From positions 124,001 through 188,000 of the forward strand of contig JABIJZ010000004.1 in assembly GCA_018655275.1 (NCBI GenBank): a DNA stretch of 64,000 nt, given 5' to 3'. Positions 7,394 to 15,740 of the stretch are shown in pieces (position 1 is the stretch's first letter; each line of letters begins with the position of its first letter). Made by a program: the position numbers and the translations under genes. Source of the stretch: Candidatus Peregrinibacteria bacterium (lineage in GTDB: Bacteria; Patescibacteriota; Gracilibacteria; UBA1369; LOWO2-01-FULL-3). The notes below the pieces were generated by a model, which searched no databases, was not told the DNA's origin, and worked only from the letters and a program-made list of their open reading frames with translations.

Positions 7394-9019
7394 TCACATA
7401 TTCTTGCCGATAAGTTCTAATGGAAGAGGGTTTTTTGTTGATAGTTCTTGTAATGCATATAGTGCTGCGTCTGCTTTGGCTTTTTGTGGATCTTCCTCAT
7501 TTGAGGCTTCTCTTATTCTTAGAGGTTTTTCGCCATTTACATAGATGAAAGCTCTGATTTGTGGTTGTGTTTTTGTACCTTCATCATGGTATTGGACTTT
7601 GACTGTTTGACCTGAAACTGTACATATTTGGCTAAGAGTGTTTTTTGCTCTCCCCTGTTTTTGGGATACCCATTCTAGAGCTAGAGTTTTTAATTCTCTC
7701 CATCCTGTGTCTGTGTTTTTTGCAATTATCAAAATATAATAAGCTTCTATTGGCCCTATTTGGTCTTCTCTTATTCTTTTTATAATTTCTTCTTTGAAAT
7801 CTTCTTTTAATAAATTGTGTTTACACGCGTATGCCACAGCTTTTTTGAAGGAGTTTTTCTCGAGATATTTTAACCTACCTTCTTGTCTTTCTCTTTGGGT
7901 GAATTTTCTTTTATTTTTTTTCCTTCCGGGTCTGCTTTCTATCACGGCAAGGGTTCTCTCGTTTATATAGCCAGATATTCTTGCAAGGTCTTCCTGTGTG
8001 TATGGGGATTCTTCTTGCTCAACAAGAGTCTTTAGCATCCTTTGAACTACTAAATCTGGATATCTTCTTATTGGAGAAGTTACGTGGGAGTATTCTGGTA
8101 GAGCTAGTAGGGAGTGTCCTTCTGAGACTGGTCCGTACGTTGCTCTTTCAATAAATATGTCCTCATCTCCTGTAGAGGCTTCAGCTCGTCCTCTAAGTTG
8201 GTCTGATATTTGAGCTATTTCTGCTGAGCTTGCTGCTTCTGTAGCGTTGTTACAATTTCTATATAGGTTCGGTGCGTCCATCCCTCTCAAAAGTTTTGCG
8301 ACTTCTGTGTTAACCAGAATCATGAACTCCTGAATCATTATGTAGGATGGAGTCGTTCTAATATTACTTCTGAATTCTGTCATTTTGTATGCATCTTGGT
8401 CAACCACACTTCCTCTTTTTGCTCTTTGTTTAAAGAGATGTTCTGCCAATCTGCTCATTTCTGTTAACATCCTCAAATCCTGATTGGGGCGTTGGTTTAT
8501 TATATGGCAGTTTGCTCCGTAAAAACTATATCTAGCTTCGTTTTCAATGTAGGTTCTTTTTATTTTTAAACCTTTTACGTTGCCGCGATGACTCAGCCAA
8601 ACTTCGAATGTGATTGTTGGCCTTTTTTCACCTTGGTGTAAACTTGCTAAGTTCTCAGAAATATTTGTGGGGAGCATAGGAGATACAAATTCATCAAAAC
8701 TGTAATAATAAGACTGCACTCTCCTTATAGCCTCCTCATCCATAGCAGAACCTATCGGCACCATGGCAGCTACATCTGCAATACTTACCTGTAATTTGAG
8801 TCCTTGCCCGTGGACTCGTTCCAACCAAATTGCGTCATCGATGTCTTGTGTGGCTGGACTATCAATAGTAATTCCTCTCACCCTTTCTCTACCTTCAAAT
8901 ATTTCATCTGAAAGTTCTGTTTGGGCTGCTTCTTGTATGACAGCATCCGGGAATTTTCGTTCTCTTGGGTTTAGTGGACAATCTTCGATTTCCGCTGAAT
9001 GTGGTACGTAAATACTCAC
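7394..9019 (-). CDS. RNB-domain exoribonuclease with C-terminal dsRNA-binding motif
   Basis: The 541-residue protein has an RNase II/R catalytic domain. The metal ligands follow the family spacing: Asp53, Asp59, Asp61 and Asp62 in DSPATQDIDDA. Further signatures are MLPTNISENLASLHQG and HVTSPIRRYPDLVVQR. N-terminal cold-shock domains are missing (the catalytic domain begins near residue 45) and I see no S1 domain. The C-terminus (about 455-535) ends AKADAALYALQEL, as in a double-stranded RNA-binding motif. Such a protein would degrade RNA 3' to 5' with dsRBM-based binding. It could substitute for RNase R; PNPase and RNase R proper are not in view. Confidence 0.85.
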   Translation of the reverse strand: MSIYVPHSAEIEDCPLNPRERKFPDAVIQEAAQTELSDEIFEGRERVRGITIDSPATQDIDDAIWLERVHGQGLKLQVSIADVAAMVPIGSAMDEEAIRRVQSYYYSFDEFVSPMLPTNISENLASLHQGEKRPTITFEVWLSHRGNVKGLKIKRTYIENEARYSFYGANCHIINQRPNQDLRMLTEMSRLAEHLFKQRAKRGSVVDQDAYKMTEFRSNIRTTPSYIMIQEFMILVNTEVAKLLRGMDAPNLYRNCNNATEAASSAEIAQISDQLRGRAEASTGDEDIFIERATYGPVSEGHSLLALPEYSHVTSPIRRYPDLVVQRMLKTLVEQEESPYTQEDLARISGYINERTLAVIESRPGRKKNKRKFTQRERQEGRLKYLEKNSFKKAVAYACKHNLLKEDFKEEIIKRIREDQIGPIEAYYILIIAKNTDTGWRELKTLALEWVSQKQGRAKNTLSQICTVSGQTVKVQYHDEGTKTQPQIRAFIYVNGEKPLRIREASNEEDPQKAKADAALYALQELSTKNPLPLELIGKNM

Positions 9020-9054
9020 TTTTGTTTGATTTAAATCCTTATTTAAAAGGCGCC

Positions 9055-9084
9055 ATTTTGACAGATACGGGTGGTTTTGTCAAC
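9055..9084 (-). promoter_or_regulatory. Predicted promoter for the RNB ribonuclease
   Basis: On the minus strand, a consensus TTGACA (9084-9079) and CAAAAT (9060-9055) are 18 bp apart. The start point would be near 9048, about 29 nt before the start codon. The -35 hexamer is part of an inverted TTGACA/TGTCAA pair. Confidence 0.55.
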
Positions 9085-9101
9085 CCGTTAGGGGGATGTT
9101 T

Positions 9102-9917
9102 TTATAGTGTTATTTTTTCCGGCATTTTGATCTTTTGGCCGAGGTGTTTTTCGGCGAAGGTTTTCATTTTGGCTGGATCGTCGGTTGTGAGGAAGATTCG
9201 TTTTTTTGGAGTGGATTTTGAGAGTTTTTTCTCTATTTCTGGGTGTCTTTCGAGGTAGTCGGCTAGTGATTTTGCTACAACTTCACCTGTGTCGAAGACT
9301 TTTGTCTTTTTGCCCATATATTTCTGGAAATCTTTGTGCATGATTGGGTAGTGGGTGCATCCAAGGATTAAAGTGTCTATGTTGGTTGATTTGAGAGGTT
9401 TCAGGTATTTTCTGAGGATTGAAGTGGCTTCCGGTTTTGTGTGCCAACTTTCCTCGATGATTGGGACGAGAAGAGGGCATGTTTGGGAATATACTTTGGT
9501 TTCTGGGTTTATTTTGTGGATTTCTGAGTTGTAGCTCTGGGAACTGATTGTGGCTTTTGTTCCTACGACCCCCACCCTATTCGTTTTTGTTTGTTTGGTC
9601 ACTTCTTCTGCGAGTGGAATCAAGACTCCGAGTATTTTTCTATCCTGTTCTTTGTCCCCTTTTAGGTATTTTTGTTGGACGTGTCGAAGGGCAACGCTTG
9701 AAGCTGTGTTGCATGCGAAAATTATGAGTGTGACTCCCCTATTGAATAAATATTCTACTGCTTCTTCTGAGAATTTTTTTATGGTTTCTGGGCTGCGCGG
9801 ACCATAGGGACTGCGAGCTGAGTCTCCGAGATAAATGTAGTCGTATTGAGGAAGCTCCTTCAGAACAGGTTTTAGTACTGTAAGTCCGCCAATTCCTGAA
9901 TCAAAAAGTGCTATCAT
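9102..9917 (-). CDS. murI: Glutamate racemase
   Basis: The enzyme makes D-glutamate for peptidoglycan. With the start at 9917 it has 271 residues, the normal family length. The N-terminus MIALFDSGIGGLTV carries the conserved Asp-Ser. The two catalytic cysteines are Cys69 (IIFACNTAS) and Cys187 (LILGCTHYP). An in-frame ATG at 9953 would add 12 residues and overlap the upstream HTH gene; the shorter form matches the family. It is probably co-transcribed with the HTH gene, whose stop codon lies 11 nt upstream. Confidence 0.95.
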   Translation of the reverse strand: MIALFDSGIGGLTVLKPVLKELPQYDYIYLGDSARSPYGPRSPETIKKFSEEAVEYLFNRGVTLIIFACNTASSVALRHVQQKYLKGDKEQDRKILGVLIPLAEEVTKQTKTNRVGVVGTKATISSQSYNSEIHKINPETKVYSQTCPLLVPIIEESWHTKPEATSILRKYLKPLKSTNIDTLILGCTHYPIMHKDFQKYMGKKTKVFDTGEVVAKSLADYLERHPEIEKKLSKSTPKKRIFLTTDDPAKMKTFAEKHLGQKIKMPEKITL

Positions 9918-9928
9918 TCTTTTTCGCG

Positions 9929-10597
9929 TTATTTTGCTAGTAGTAAAAGCCAAAGTGGCTGAAGTGCAAGAATTACTAGGAGAATTGTTAGGAAGATCTT
10001 CTTGTTGTACATTTCGAATCTTAGTCTTTTGGCCATGGCCATGAGCTTTTTCTCGGTATTTTCTATTTTTTCCTGCATTTTTGCTTTTTGGAGCTTTTTT
10101 TCTGCTGATTCTCTGTGGTACTCGAGAAGAGGTATTGAATTTTTTAGTTGAGCTTCGAGTTGACCTACACGGTAATTGGCTATTTCCAGGCGCTCTTGTT
10201 TTTCGCCGAGTTCTTCTTTCGTGTCGTCATATAGATTTTTGTACATTTGGCTTAGATCAGCCTTCCTCGCGGGTTTGTGTGTTTGTGAAGTGGACAGTGG
10301 GGGTGGTGTTTCGTCTGTTTTGTCGTCTATTATGTCTATAGACGTGATAGGTGTTGACATAGAGTCAAAGGTGTCGCTTGTGTCGATAGGTGCTGCGTAT
10401 TCTGGCTGTCCATATGGTGCATTTTGCCTTTCGACAAAATTTTCTATCTCATCTTTCTTAAGCCAAACCCGTCCACCCACGTTTTGAGCGGTTAGAACCT
10501 TCTTTTTTACATATCTGTCGACTGTTCGAACGGAAACTTTAAGAAGCCTTGAAGCTGCCTTTCTGTCGATGTTGTAGTTTTGAGTGAATGTGTCCAT
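9929..10597 (-). CDS. Membrane-tethered HTH (excisionase/MerR-like) protein
   Basis: The 222-residue protein starts with a helix-turn-helix of the excisionase/MerR-like class (RKAASRLLKVSVRTVDRYVKK, ending GGRVWLKKDEIENFVERQ). A low-complexity linker follows, then a coiled coil (about 130-195) and a C-terminal hydrophobic anchor (IFLTILLVILALQPLWLLLL). The order DNA-binding domain, coiled coil, tail anchor implies a DNA-binding protein fixed to the membrane. It could be a regulator or a chromosome/membrane linker. TGTCG repeats in front of its gene suggest autoregulation. It lies just upstream of murI, but a link to cell-wall control is only an inference. Confidence 0.7.
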   Translation of the reverse strand: MDTFTQNYNIDRKAASRLLKVSVRTVDRYVKKKVLTAQNVGGRVWLKKDEIENFVERQNAPYGQPEYAAPIDTSDTFDSMSTPITSIDIIDDKTDETPPPLSTSQTHKPARKADLSQMYKNLYDDTKEELGEKQERLEIANYRVGQLEAQLKNSIPLLEYHRESAEKKLQKAKMQEKIENTEKKLMAMAKRLRFEMYNKKIFLTILLVILALQPLWLLLLAK

Positions 10598-10600
10598 TTT

Positions 10601-10661
10601 GTGTCGTGATTGTCGTGTTTATGTCGCTAGACAGGGTGTTGACTGTTGTAGTCAGCTGTCG
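10601..10661. promoter_or_regulatory. Cluster of TGTCG repeats and small palindromes (candidate operators)
   Basis: Three GTCG motifs occur at 10603, 10612 and 10623, roughly one helical turn apart. They are followed by TGTC-gcta-GACA (10622-10633), TGACT-gttgt-AGTCA (10640-10654) and another TGTCG. The cluster lies directly upstream of the HTH gene and between it and the divergent FG-GAP gene, so it could control both. Confidence 0.4.
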
Positions 10662-10766
10662 TTAGGGATTCTACTAAAAAAAATTTGTTAAGTCTAGTTC
10701 TAGTTTCTTTACTTTATAGGGAATGGTCCTCATAATGTTCTTACCTTATTTTTATGTTATTAATAT

Positions 10767-12911
10767 ATGATTGGAAAATCTCTGATATCGATGGTTTTGG
10801 TGCTTATTTTCCCTTTTGAAGCTGCTTTTGCAGATACAACTATATATCAATCGTTTTCGGCGACTGAAGAGGAGCAGGTTGTTTTTGAAGGATCGACTTA
10901 TGGAGAACAATTTGGTTCTAGTATGGCTGTTGGAGACGTGAATGGTGATGGGGTGGAGGATTTGGTGGTTGGTGCGCCTTTTTATTCTTTGGATGGGTAC
11001 AAGTGGACAGGGAAAGTTTCTGTCTATTTTGGGTCTAGAAGGGCTGACAACAAACCTGATATTGTCTTCTATGGGCGATATCCGGGTGGACAGTTGGGAA
11101 GTGACTTGTCTATAGGTGACTTTAATAATGATGGAGTAGATGATATTTTGATGGGGGCTTATAATTCGATACAAAATGATAATAGAGTTGGAAGAGCGTT
11201 CCTTGTACTGGGAAGGACCTCTTTTCCTGATAAAGAGTGGCATTTCAAATCTAAGGCTGCTGATTTTGAATTTGTGGGGAAGGAGGAGGGTGATGGCTTT
11301 GGGTTGTCTGTTCTTTTGGCTGACATCAATGGTGACAACTATGACGACGTTGTCGTGGGTGCGCCTTTTGCGATGTCGATAGATAGGCTTGATTCAGGTA
11401 ACGTATATGGTTACTTCGGGTCGTCATACCGTGTCGACCGTGTCTATACCCCTAACAAATTTTATTTTGAGAAAGATGCGGATGTTGTTTTTTGGGGACA
11501 TAAGGATGGTGAGCGATTTGGGTCGGATTTGGCGCATGGAGATGTTGTTGCTGGTAGCTTGAGTGATCTGGTTATTTCTGCGTATTTTGGGAATGGTCCA
11601 AATGGTGAGCAATCTGGAAAAGTTTACCTTTATAAGGGGCTTTCGAATTATGCTTCCAATATTTATGAGGCTTATGATGTTTTGGTGGGGGATATGGCCA
11701 ATGGGTGGTTCGGGTTTTCGGTAGAGGTTGTTAATTTGACCGGGGGGATAAAATCGGATCTTTTTGTGACGCAGTTCCCTTATGCGAATGATTCTGAAAA
11801 TGGGAAGGCTTACCTCTTGAGTGGGAAAGAATGGTTCGTCAATCCGTTTGATGAGACACTTGCTTCTACTTATTTGGTTACGAAGGATAATGCTGATTAT
11901 TATTTTGAGGGTGGGGGAAGTAGCAATATTTTGGGTGCGAGTGTTGGAAGTGGAGATTTTGACAATAATGGGTCGTTGGACCTGTTTATTGGGGCTCCTG
12001 GTGTTAGTTATTCAAAAAGTGAGGAGGCTGGGGAGGTTTATGTGTTTTATGGGGAGGAGTTTGAGGAGAAAAAGTATTTTTATGTCGATTACCATAATGT
12101 AACGTCTGTTGTGCATGGGGAGCGTCCGGATGACTGGTTTGGAGCTAGGGCTGTGCGTATAGATTTTGATAATGATGGTTTTGACGATATTGCTGTTTCT
12201 AGTCGATATTCTGATAATTATGATGAAGATGGGGTAGTTGAGGAGTCGAATGTTGGGCAGATCAATTTGTTTTTGGGAGGAGCAACACCTATCGGGGTTG
12301 AGACGACTGTCTCTGGTGCTGCTGAAGATTATATTTCCCGTGGAGATTTTATTAAGCAGGTTGTTGAAAGATTTAATATAAAAGTTACTCGTGGGGATTT
12401 TATTGATAGTTGTTATGATTTTAGAGATTTTTGTTTTTATGTTTTTACAAGTCAGTCTAATTTTGAGGGACTGACTCTGGATCCTGAGATTCTTTTGTAC
12501 CCTGATGTGCCGGTGGAAAGTCCTTATTATGAGTCGGTCACAATTGCGACTATGCTTGGAGTTATTCATGGATATGCTGGATATGAGGGAACGCCTTTTA
12601 AGCCGGAGAGGAACATCACTAGGATTCAAGCGCTGAAGGTTATTTTGGCAATAAATCAGCTTGTTCAGCCTATGTATAAATTTGAGTTAATAAATATTTT
12701 GGGTGGAGTGAGTGGGGTGGAAACGCAGGAAAGTTATTTTCCTGATATTGATCCGCAGCTAGATTATATGTGGTGGTATCCTCAGTATTCGAATTTTGCT
12801 TATCAAAAAAATCTAGTTGGAAAAGACATGCCTTTTCGGCCAAAAGATTACATCACGATTCAGGAAACGGATGATTTGATTGGGCGGACTTTAGATCTAA
12901 TTAACAGATAA
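10767..12911 (+). CDS. Secreted FG-GAP repeat (integrin-alpha-like) surface protein
   Basis: The 714-residue protein has a signal peptide (ISMVLVLIFPFEAAFAD). At least six FG-GAP blades follow, each with the form FGSSMAVGDVNGDGVEDLVVG; the D-x-N-x-D-G loops bind calcium. They should fold as a beta-propeller like the integrin alpha head. After about residue 520 come segments resembling S-layer-homology units (LLYPDVPVESPYYESVTIAT, then FKPERNITRIQALKVILAI), suggesting attachment to the cell envelope. A role in adhesion to a host or partner cell is plausible but inferred. The SpoU gene starts 1 nt after its stop codon. Confidence 0.85.
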   Translation: MIGKSLISMVLVLIFPFEAAFADTTIYQSFSATEEEQVVFEGSTYGEQFGSSMAVGDVNGDGVEDLVVGAPFYSLDGYKWTGKVSVYFGSRRADNKPDIVFYGRYPGGQLGSDLSIGDFNNDGVDDILMGAYNSIQNDNRVGRAFLVLGRTSFPDKEWHFKSKAADFEFVGKEEGDGFGLSVLLADINGDNYDDVVVGAPFAMSIDRLDSGNVYGYFGSSYRVDRVYTPNKFYFEKDADVVFWGHKDGERFGSDLAHGDVVAGSLSDLVISAYFGNGPNGEQSGKVYLYKGLSNYASNIYEAYDVLVGDMANGWFGFSVEVVNLTGGIKSDLFVTQFPYANDSENGKAYLLSGKEWFVNPFDETLASTYLVTKDNADYYFEGGGSSNILGASVGSGDFDNNGSLDLFIGAPGVSYSKSEEAGEVYVFYGEEFEEKKYFYVDYHNVTSVVHGERPDDWFGARAVRIDFDNDGFDDIAVSSRYSDNYDEDGVVEESNVGQINLFLGGATPIGVETTVSGAAEDYISRGDFIKQVVERFNIKVTRGDFIDSCYDFRDFCFYVFTSQSNFEGLTLDPEILLYPDVPVESPYYESVTIATMLGVIHGYAGYEGTPFKPERNITRIQALKVILAINQLVQPMYKFELINILGGVSGVETQESYFPDIDPQLDYMWWYPQYSNFAYQKNLVGKDMPFRPKDYITIQETDDLIGRTLDLINR

Positions 12912-12912
12912 T

Positions 12913-13380
12913 ATGGCTCCGATTTACGTTGTTTTGGAAAATATTCGTAGTTTGTATAATGTTGGCGCGATGTTCCGGACTTCAGATGGCGCTGGTGTTC
13001 AGAAAATTTTTTTGTGTGGGATAACGGCGACTCCTCCGCGGCCTGAAATTGCGAAGACTGCTTTGGGCGCTGAGGAATTTGTTGAGTGGGAATATGAGGA
13101 AGAGGCTTTGGATGTGGTCGGGCGGTTGCGTAAAGATGGGGTGCAGATTGTTGGAGTTGAGTTGGCGGATGATGCTGAGAATTATTGGGATGCTGAGCTA
13201 GATTTTCCGGTTTGTTTGGTTTTTGGACATGAAACAGAAGGTGTTTCTGATGAAGTTTTGGCTGCGTGTGATAAGAAAATTTTTGTACCTATGAACGGGA
13301 AGAAAGAGTCATTGAATGTGGAGGCCGCTTTTAGTACAGTGGTCTATGAATCTGTTAGGAAACACCAACAGAAAACGTAA
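12913..13380 (+). CDS. SpoU/TrmH family RNA 2'-O-methyltransferase
   Basis: The 155-residue product is a minimal SPOUT methyltransferase. It has motif 1 (NIRSLYNVGAMFRTSDGAG), motif 2 (VCLVFGHETEGVS) and motif 3 (IFVPMNGKKESLNVEAAFST), which together form the trefoil knot and SAM site. It transfers a methyl group to a ribose 2'-OH in tRNA or rRNA. No extra substrate-binding domain is present, so the target cannot be told; TrmL-like wobble methylation is possible. It sits 1 nt behind the FG-GAP gene and 2 nt before the GH18-like gene, so the three probably share a transcript. Confidence 0.92.
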   Translation: MAPIYVVLENIRSLYNVGAMFRTSDGAGVQKIFLCGITATPPRPEIAKTALGAEEFVEWEYEEEALDVVGRLRKDGVQIVGVELADDAENYWDAELDFPVCLVFGHETEGVSDEVLAACDKKIFVPMNGKKESLNVEAAFSTVVYESVRKHQQKT

Positions 13381-13382
13381 TT

Positions 13383-14411
13383 ATGAAAATTTTGAAAAAT
13401 AATGCGGTTTTGGCGGGGATAATGGGAGGAGCGGTTTTGGTGATTTTGTTGATGGTGTGGGTTTTTGTTTTTGGAGTGAAGGCTGGGAAGCTTGGGGCTT
13501 TTTATAATCAAGATCATAATGCTATTTGGATCGGGCATGACTGGGCAGAGTCTGAGAAAAGTGATGCGGAGATTTTTGGATTGGTGGATAAATTGAGTAG
13601 GCATGACATCGATACTATTTATATTCATTCTGGGCCTTTGAATTCGGAAGGAGGGATTGCGCCTGCTAAATATGCGGCGACTGTGAATTTTGTTGAAAAA
13701 GTTAAGTTTGCGAGAAGTGACATGAAAGTTTTGGCATGGCTGGGGCAATTGCGACATAAAATTAATCTGGGAAATCCTGATATTAGACGTGCGATTGTGA
13801 GTACTTGTTTGATTTTTACGGAGATGGTGGGGATGGATGGAGTACATTACGATATTGAGCCCGTGTGGGATGAGGACGAGGATTTCATTAAGCTTTTGGC
13901 TGAAACCAGGGAGGTTTTCGATTCGAGATTGGATAACGATGGACGGAAAAGGATTTTGTCTGTGGCTTTGGCCGAATTTATACCGGATTCTTTTATTTGG
14001 CTGACAAATGAGGTAACTGGTTTTGAGAATTACAATACCGAAGTTAATTATCTAAATGTGGCGAAGGAGTCGGATCAGATTGTCGACATGGTTTATGATA
14101 CGGGGATTGATTATGATTACTTGTATAAGTGGTTTGTGAAGGAGCAGGTGATTTGGGTGACTTCTTTGTTAGGTGGTGCTTCGGATGAGGATGTGGCTGG
14201 GACTGAGTTTTTTGTTGGGGTGCCGAGTTATGATGAAGGCGGAGAGGGTTTTGATCCGGATGTGGAGAATGTGGGGAATGCTATGACTGGAATTATAAAT
14301 GGTTTAAATGATATTCGTTCTGAGGAAGATTTCTTCACTGGAATTGCTTTATATGCGGAATGGGAAACGGATGATGCTGAATGGGCCATAATCGACGCTC
14401 TATGGAATTAA
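13383..14411 (+). CDS. Membrane-anchored GH18-like (chitinase-fold) protein
   Basis: The 342-residue product has one N-terminal transmembrane helix (GGAVLVILLMVWVFVFGV) and an external domain. The segment GMDGVHYDIEP matches the GH18 active-site strand DGxxxDxE, with the Glu as the expected acid. Earlier strands (DTIYIHSGPLN, KVLAWLGQL) fit a TIM barrel. Possible substrates are peptidoglycan or other N-acetylhexosamine polymers, but a non-catalytic binding role is also possible. The ybeY gene begins 10 nt inside its 3' end. Confidence 0.65.
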   Translation: MKILKNNAVLAGIMGGAVLVILLMVWVFVFGVKAGKLGAFYNQDHNAIWIGHDWAESEKSDAEIFGLVDKLSRHDIDTIYIHSGPLNSEGGIAPAKYAATVNFVEKVKFARSDMKVLAWLGQLRHKINLGNPDIRRAIVSTCLIFTEMVGMDGVHYDIEPVWDEDEDFIKLLAETREVFDSRLDNDGRKRILSVALAEFIPDSFIWLTNEVTGFENYNTEVNYLNVAKESDQIVDMVYDTGIDYDYLYKWFVKEQVIWVTSLLGGASDEDVAGTEFFVGVPSYDEGGEGFDPDVENVGNAMTGIINGLNDIRSEEDFFTGIALYAEWETDDAEWAIIDALWN

Positions 14412-14815
14412 ATATCTTTAATGAGGTAAAAGGGTTTCGAGTGCCGAGAAAGCGCTTAAATCAAGTTTTTGCGAGCTTTTTGAAGAAGGAGATGGTGGGG
14501 AAGGGTAGTCGGAAGGAAAAGGGGAGTGCTACTTGTGTGAATCTTGTTTTTGTTGGTCGTGGTCGAATGGAAGAATTAAATAAGAATTGGAAAGGCGGTG
14601 ATGGTGCGACCGATGTTTTGAGTTTTGGATTTGAGGATGGCATAGGGGAGATTTATGTGTGTCCTGAAGTTGCTCGTGAGATGGGGAGTGATCTTGTGAA
14701 TGAAGTTTTGTTTTTATTTGCGCATGGGCTTTTGCATTTGGCTGGATATACTCATGAAACTGATAAGAAATATACAGTTATGATGGAGAAGGCCGAGGGG
14801 TTATCCCAAGATTGA
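14402..14815 (+). CDS. ybeY: Endoribonuclease YbeY (rRNA maturation factor)
   Basis: YbeY is a zinc-dependent RNase needed for 16S rRNA 3' maturation and ribosome quality control. The 137-residue protein ends with the metal motif HGLLHLAGYTHETD (consensus H-G-x-L-H-L-x-G-Y-x-H). A central ATDVLSFGFED matches the family. The ATG at 14402 (MELNIFNEV) is preferred; an in-frame GTG/ATG further upstream would overlap the GH18-like gene more deeply. The 10-nt overlap suggests coupled translation. Confidence 0.95.
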   Translation: MELNIFNEVKGFRVPRKRLNQVFASFLKKEMVGKGSRKEKGSATCVNLVFVGRGRMEELNKNWKGGDGATDVLSFGFEDGIGEIYVCPEVAREMGSDLVNEVLFLFAHGLLHLAGYTHETDKKYTVMMEKAEGLSQD

Positions 14816-14876
14816 TTTTCTTGCAATTTGCTTGGCTGAGTGGTATTAATTTTCTCCTAATATTTTTTTGATTTTT

Positions 14877-15368
14877 ATGAATACTGCAGTTTCACGTTTT
14901 GAGCCCGAATACGATGATTTGCCTGATAGACAGGAGGAAGTTCGTGCTTTGAAAATGGCTGCTCTCCTTGGTGAGAAACTTTTGGCAGCTGGTTTTGGTG
15001 ATAAAAAGTTTGCGATACAGCCTGACCGTAGAGGCCCTGATTTTAGTGTGTTGCCTGAGAAGATTTTGTTGCAGGCTGGGCTTACGGCTCCTGAGCTTAG
15101 ATATCTAAAAGAGTATGCCAAGGGAGGGGAGATCACTGAAGATATTGCGTTTGTTTTTTGGGAGAGAGTTTATAATATAGTGAATGCTGTTGTAGATTTG
15201 AAGCACCCTTCTACCCCTAAAATGCTGCGTGATGCTGCAGACTGTATTCAGACTAGGGAGATTGCTGGAAATATCACAAGTCGTTTCGAAATCCGACCTT
15301 TCGATACTAGTTCGTCTGATGAAGAGCCTTCTTGTTGGCCTCATATGTCGCCTGCGGATCCAAATTAG
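14877..15368 (+). CDS. Uncharacterised 163-residue protein
   Basis: I do not recognise a family. The product (from MNTAVSRFEPEYDD) is soluble and mostly helical, with a charged N-terminus, a middle section KILLQAGLTAPELRYLKEYA and a Ser/Asp/Pro-rich tail. There is no signal peptide or membrane helix. The TTG at 14868 is an alternative start. Its end overlaps the convergent rhodanese gene by 4 nt. Confidence 0.6.
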   Translation: MNTAVSRFEPEYDDLPDRQEEVRALKMAALLGEKLLAAGFGDKKFAIQPDRRGPDFSVLPEKILLQAGLTAPELRYLKEYAKGGEITEDIAFVFWERVYNIVNAVVDLKHPSTPKMLRDAADCIQTREIAGNITSRFEIRPFDTSSSDEEPSCWPHMSPADPN

Positions 15369-15730
15369 AACTTGCAGTTTGTGATTCCGCCTTCCAGGCT
15401 TTGGACGTTTTCGTAGCCAAGTTCCTTTAGTTTGTCATATGCTGCCATGCTTCTGTTTCCTGACCGACAATATGCGATGACGTGATCATCTTTTTTTATT
15501 CTTCGACCGAATAATGAATTTTCTGAGATTGTGTTTAGAGGAATTAGTATATTGCCTGTGATGTTGCTTTCGGCATGTTCTTCAATCTCACGAACGTCGA
15601 TCAGTTTTGTGTGGGGGTTTTCCATTGCTAATTTTGCGTCTTCGCAAGAAATTTCTACTGGTGTTGTTCCACATGCAGTTAGAGACAATACTGTAAGTAG
15701 TGCAACTGTTGAGATTGTGAATTTTTTCAT
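15365..15730 (-). CDS. Rhodanese-domain lipoprotein
   Basis: The 121-residue product has a lipoprotein signal with lipobox LTAC (Cys20). The rhodanese domain runs from LIDVREIEEHAESNITG to the active-site loop AYCRSGNRS, whose cysteine would carry the persulfide. It is a single-domain, PspE-like sulfurtransferase expected on the outer face of the membrane. Lipidation would use Lgt, encoded at 55.2 kb. It lies 11 nt downstream of the methyltransferase gene in the same direction. Confidence 0.88.
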   Translation of the reverse strand: MKKFTISTVALLTVLSLTACGTTPVEISCEDAKLAMENPHTKLIDVREIEEHAESNITGNILIPLNTISENSLFGRRIKKDDHVIAYCRSGNRSMAAYDKLKELGYENVQSLEGGITNCKF

Positions 15731-15740
15731 TTTGAGATGG

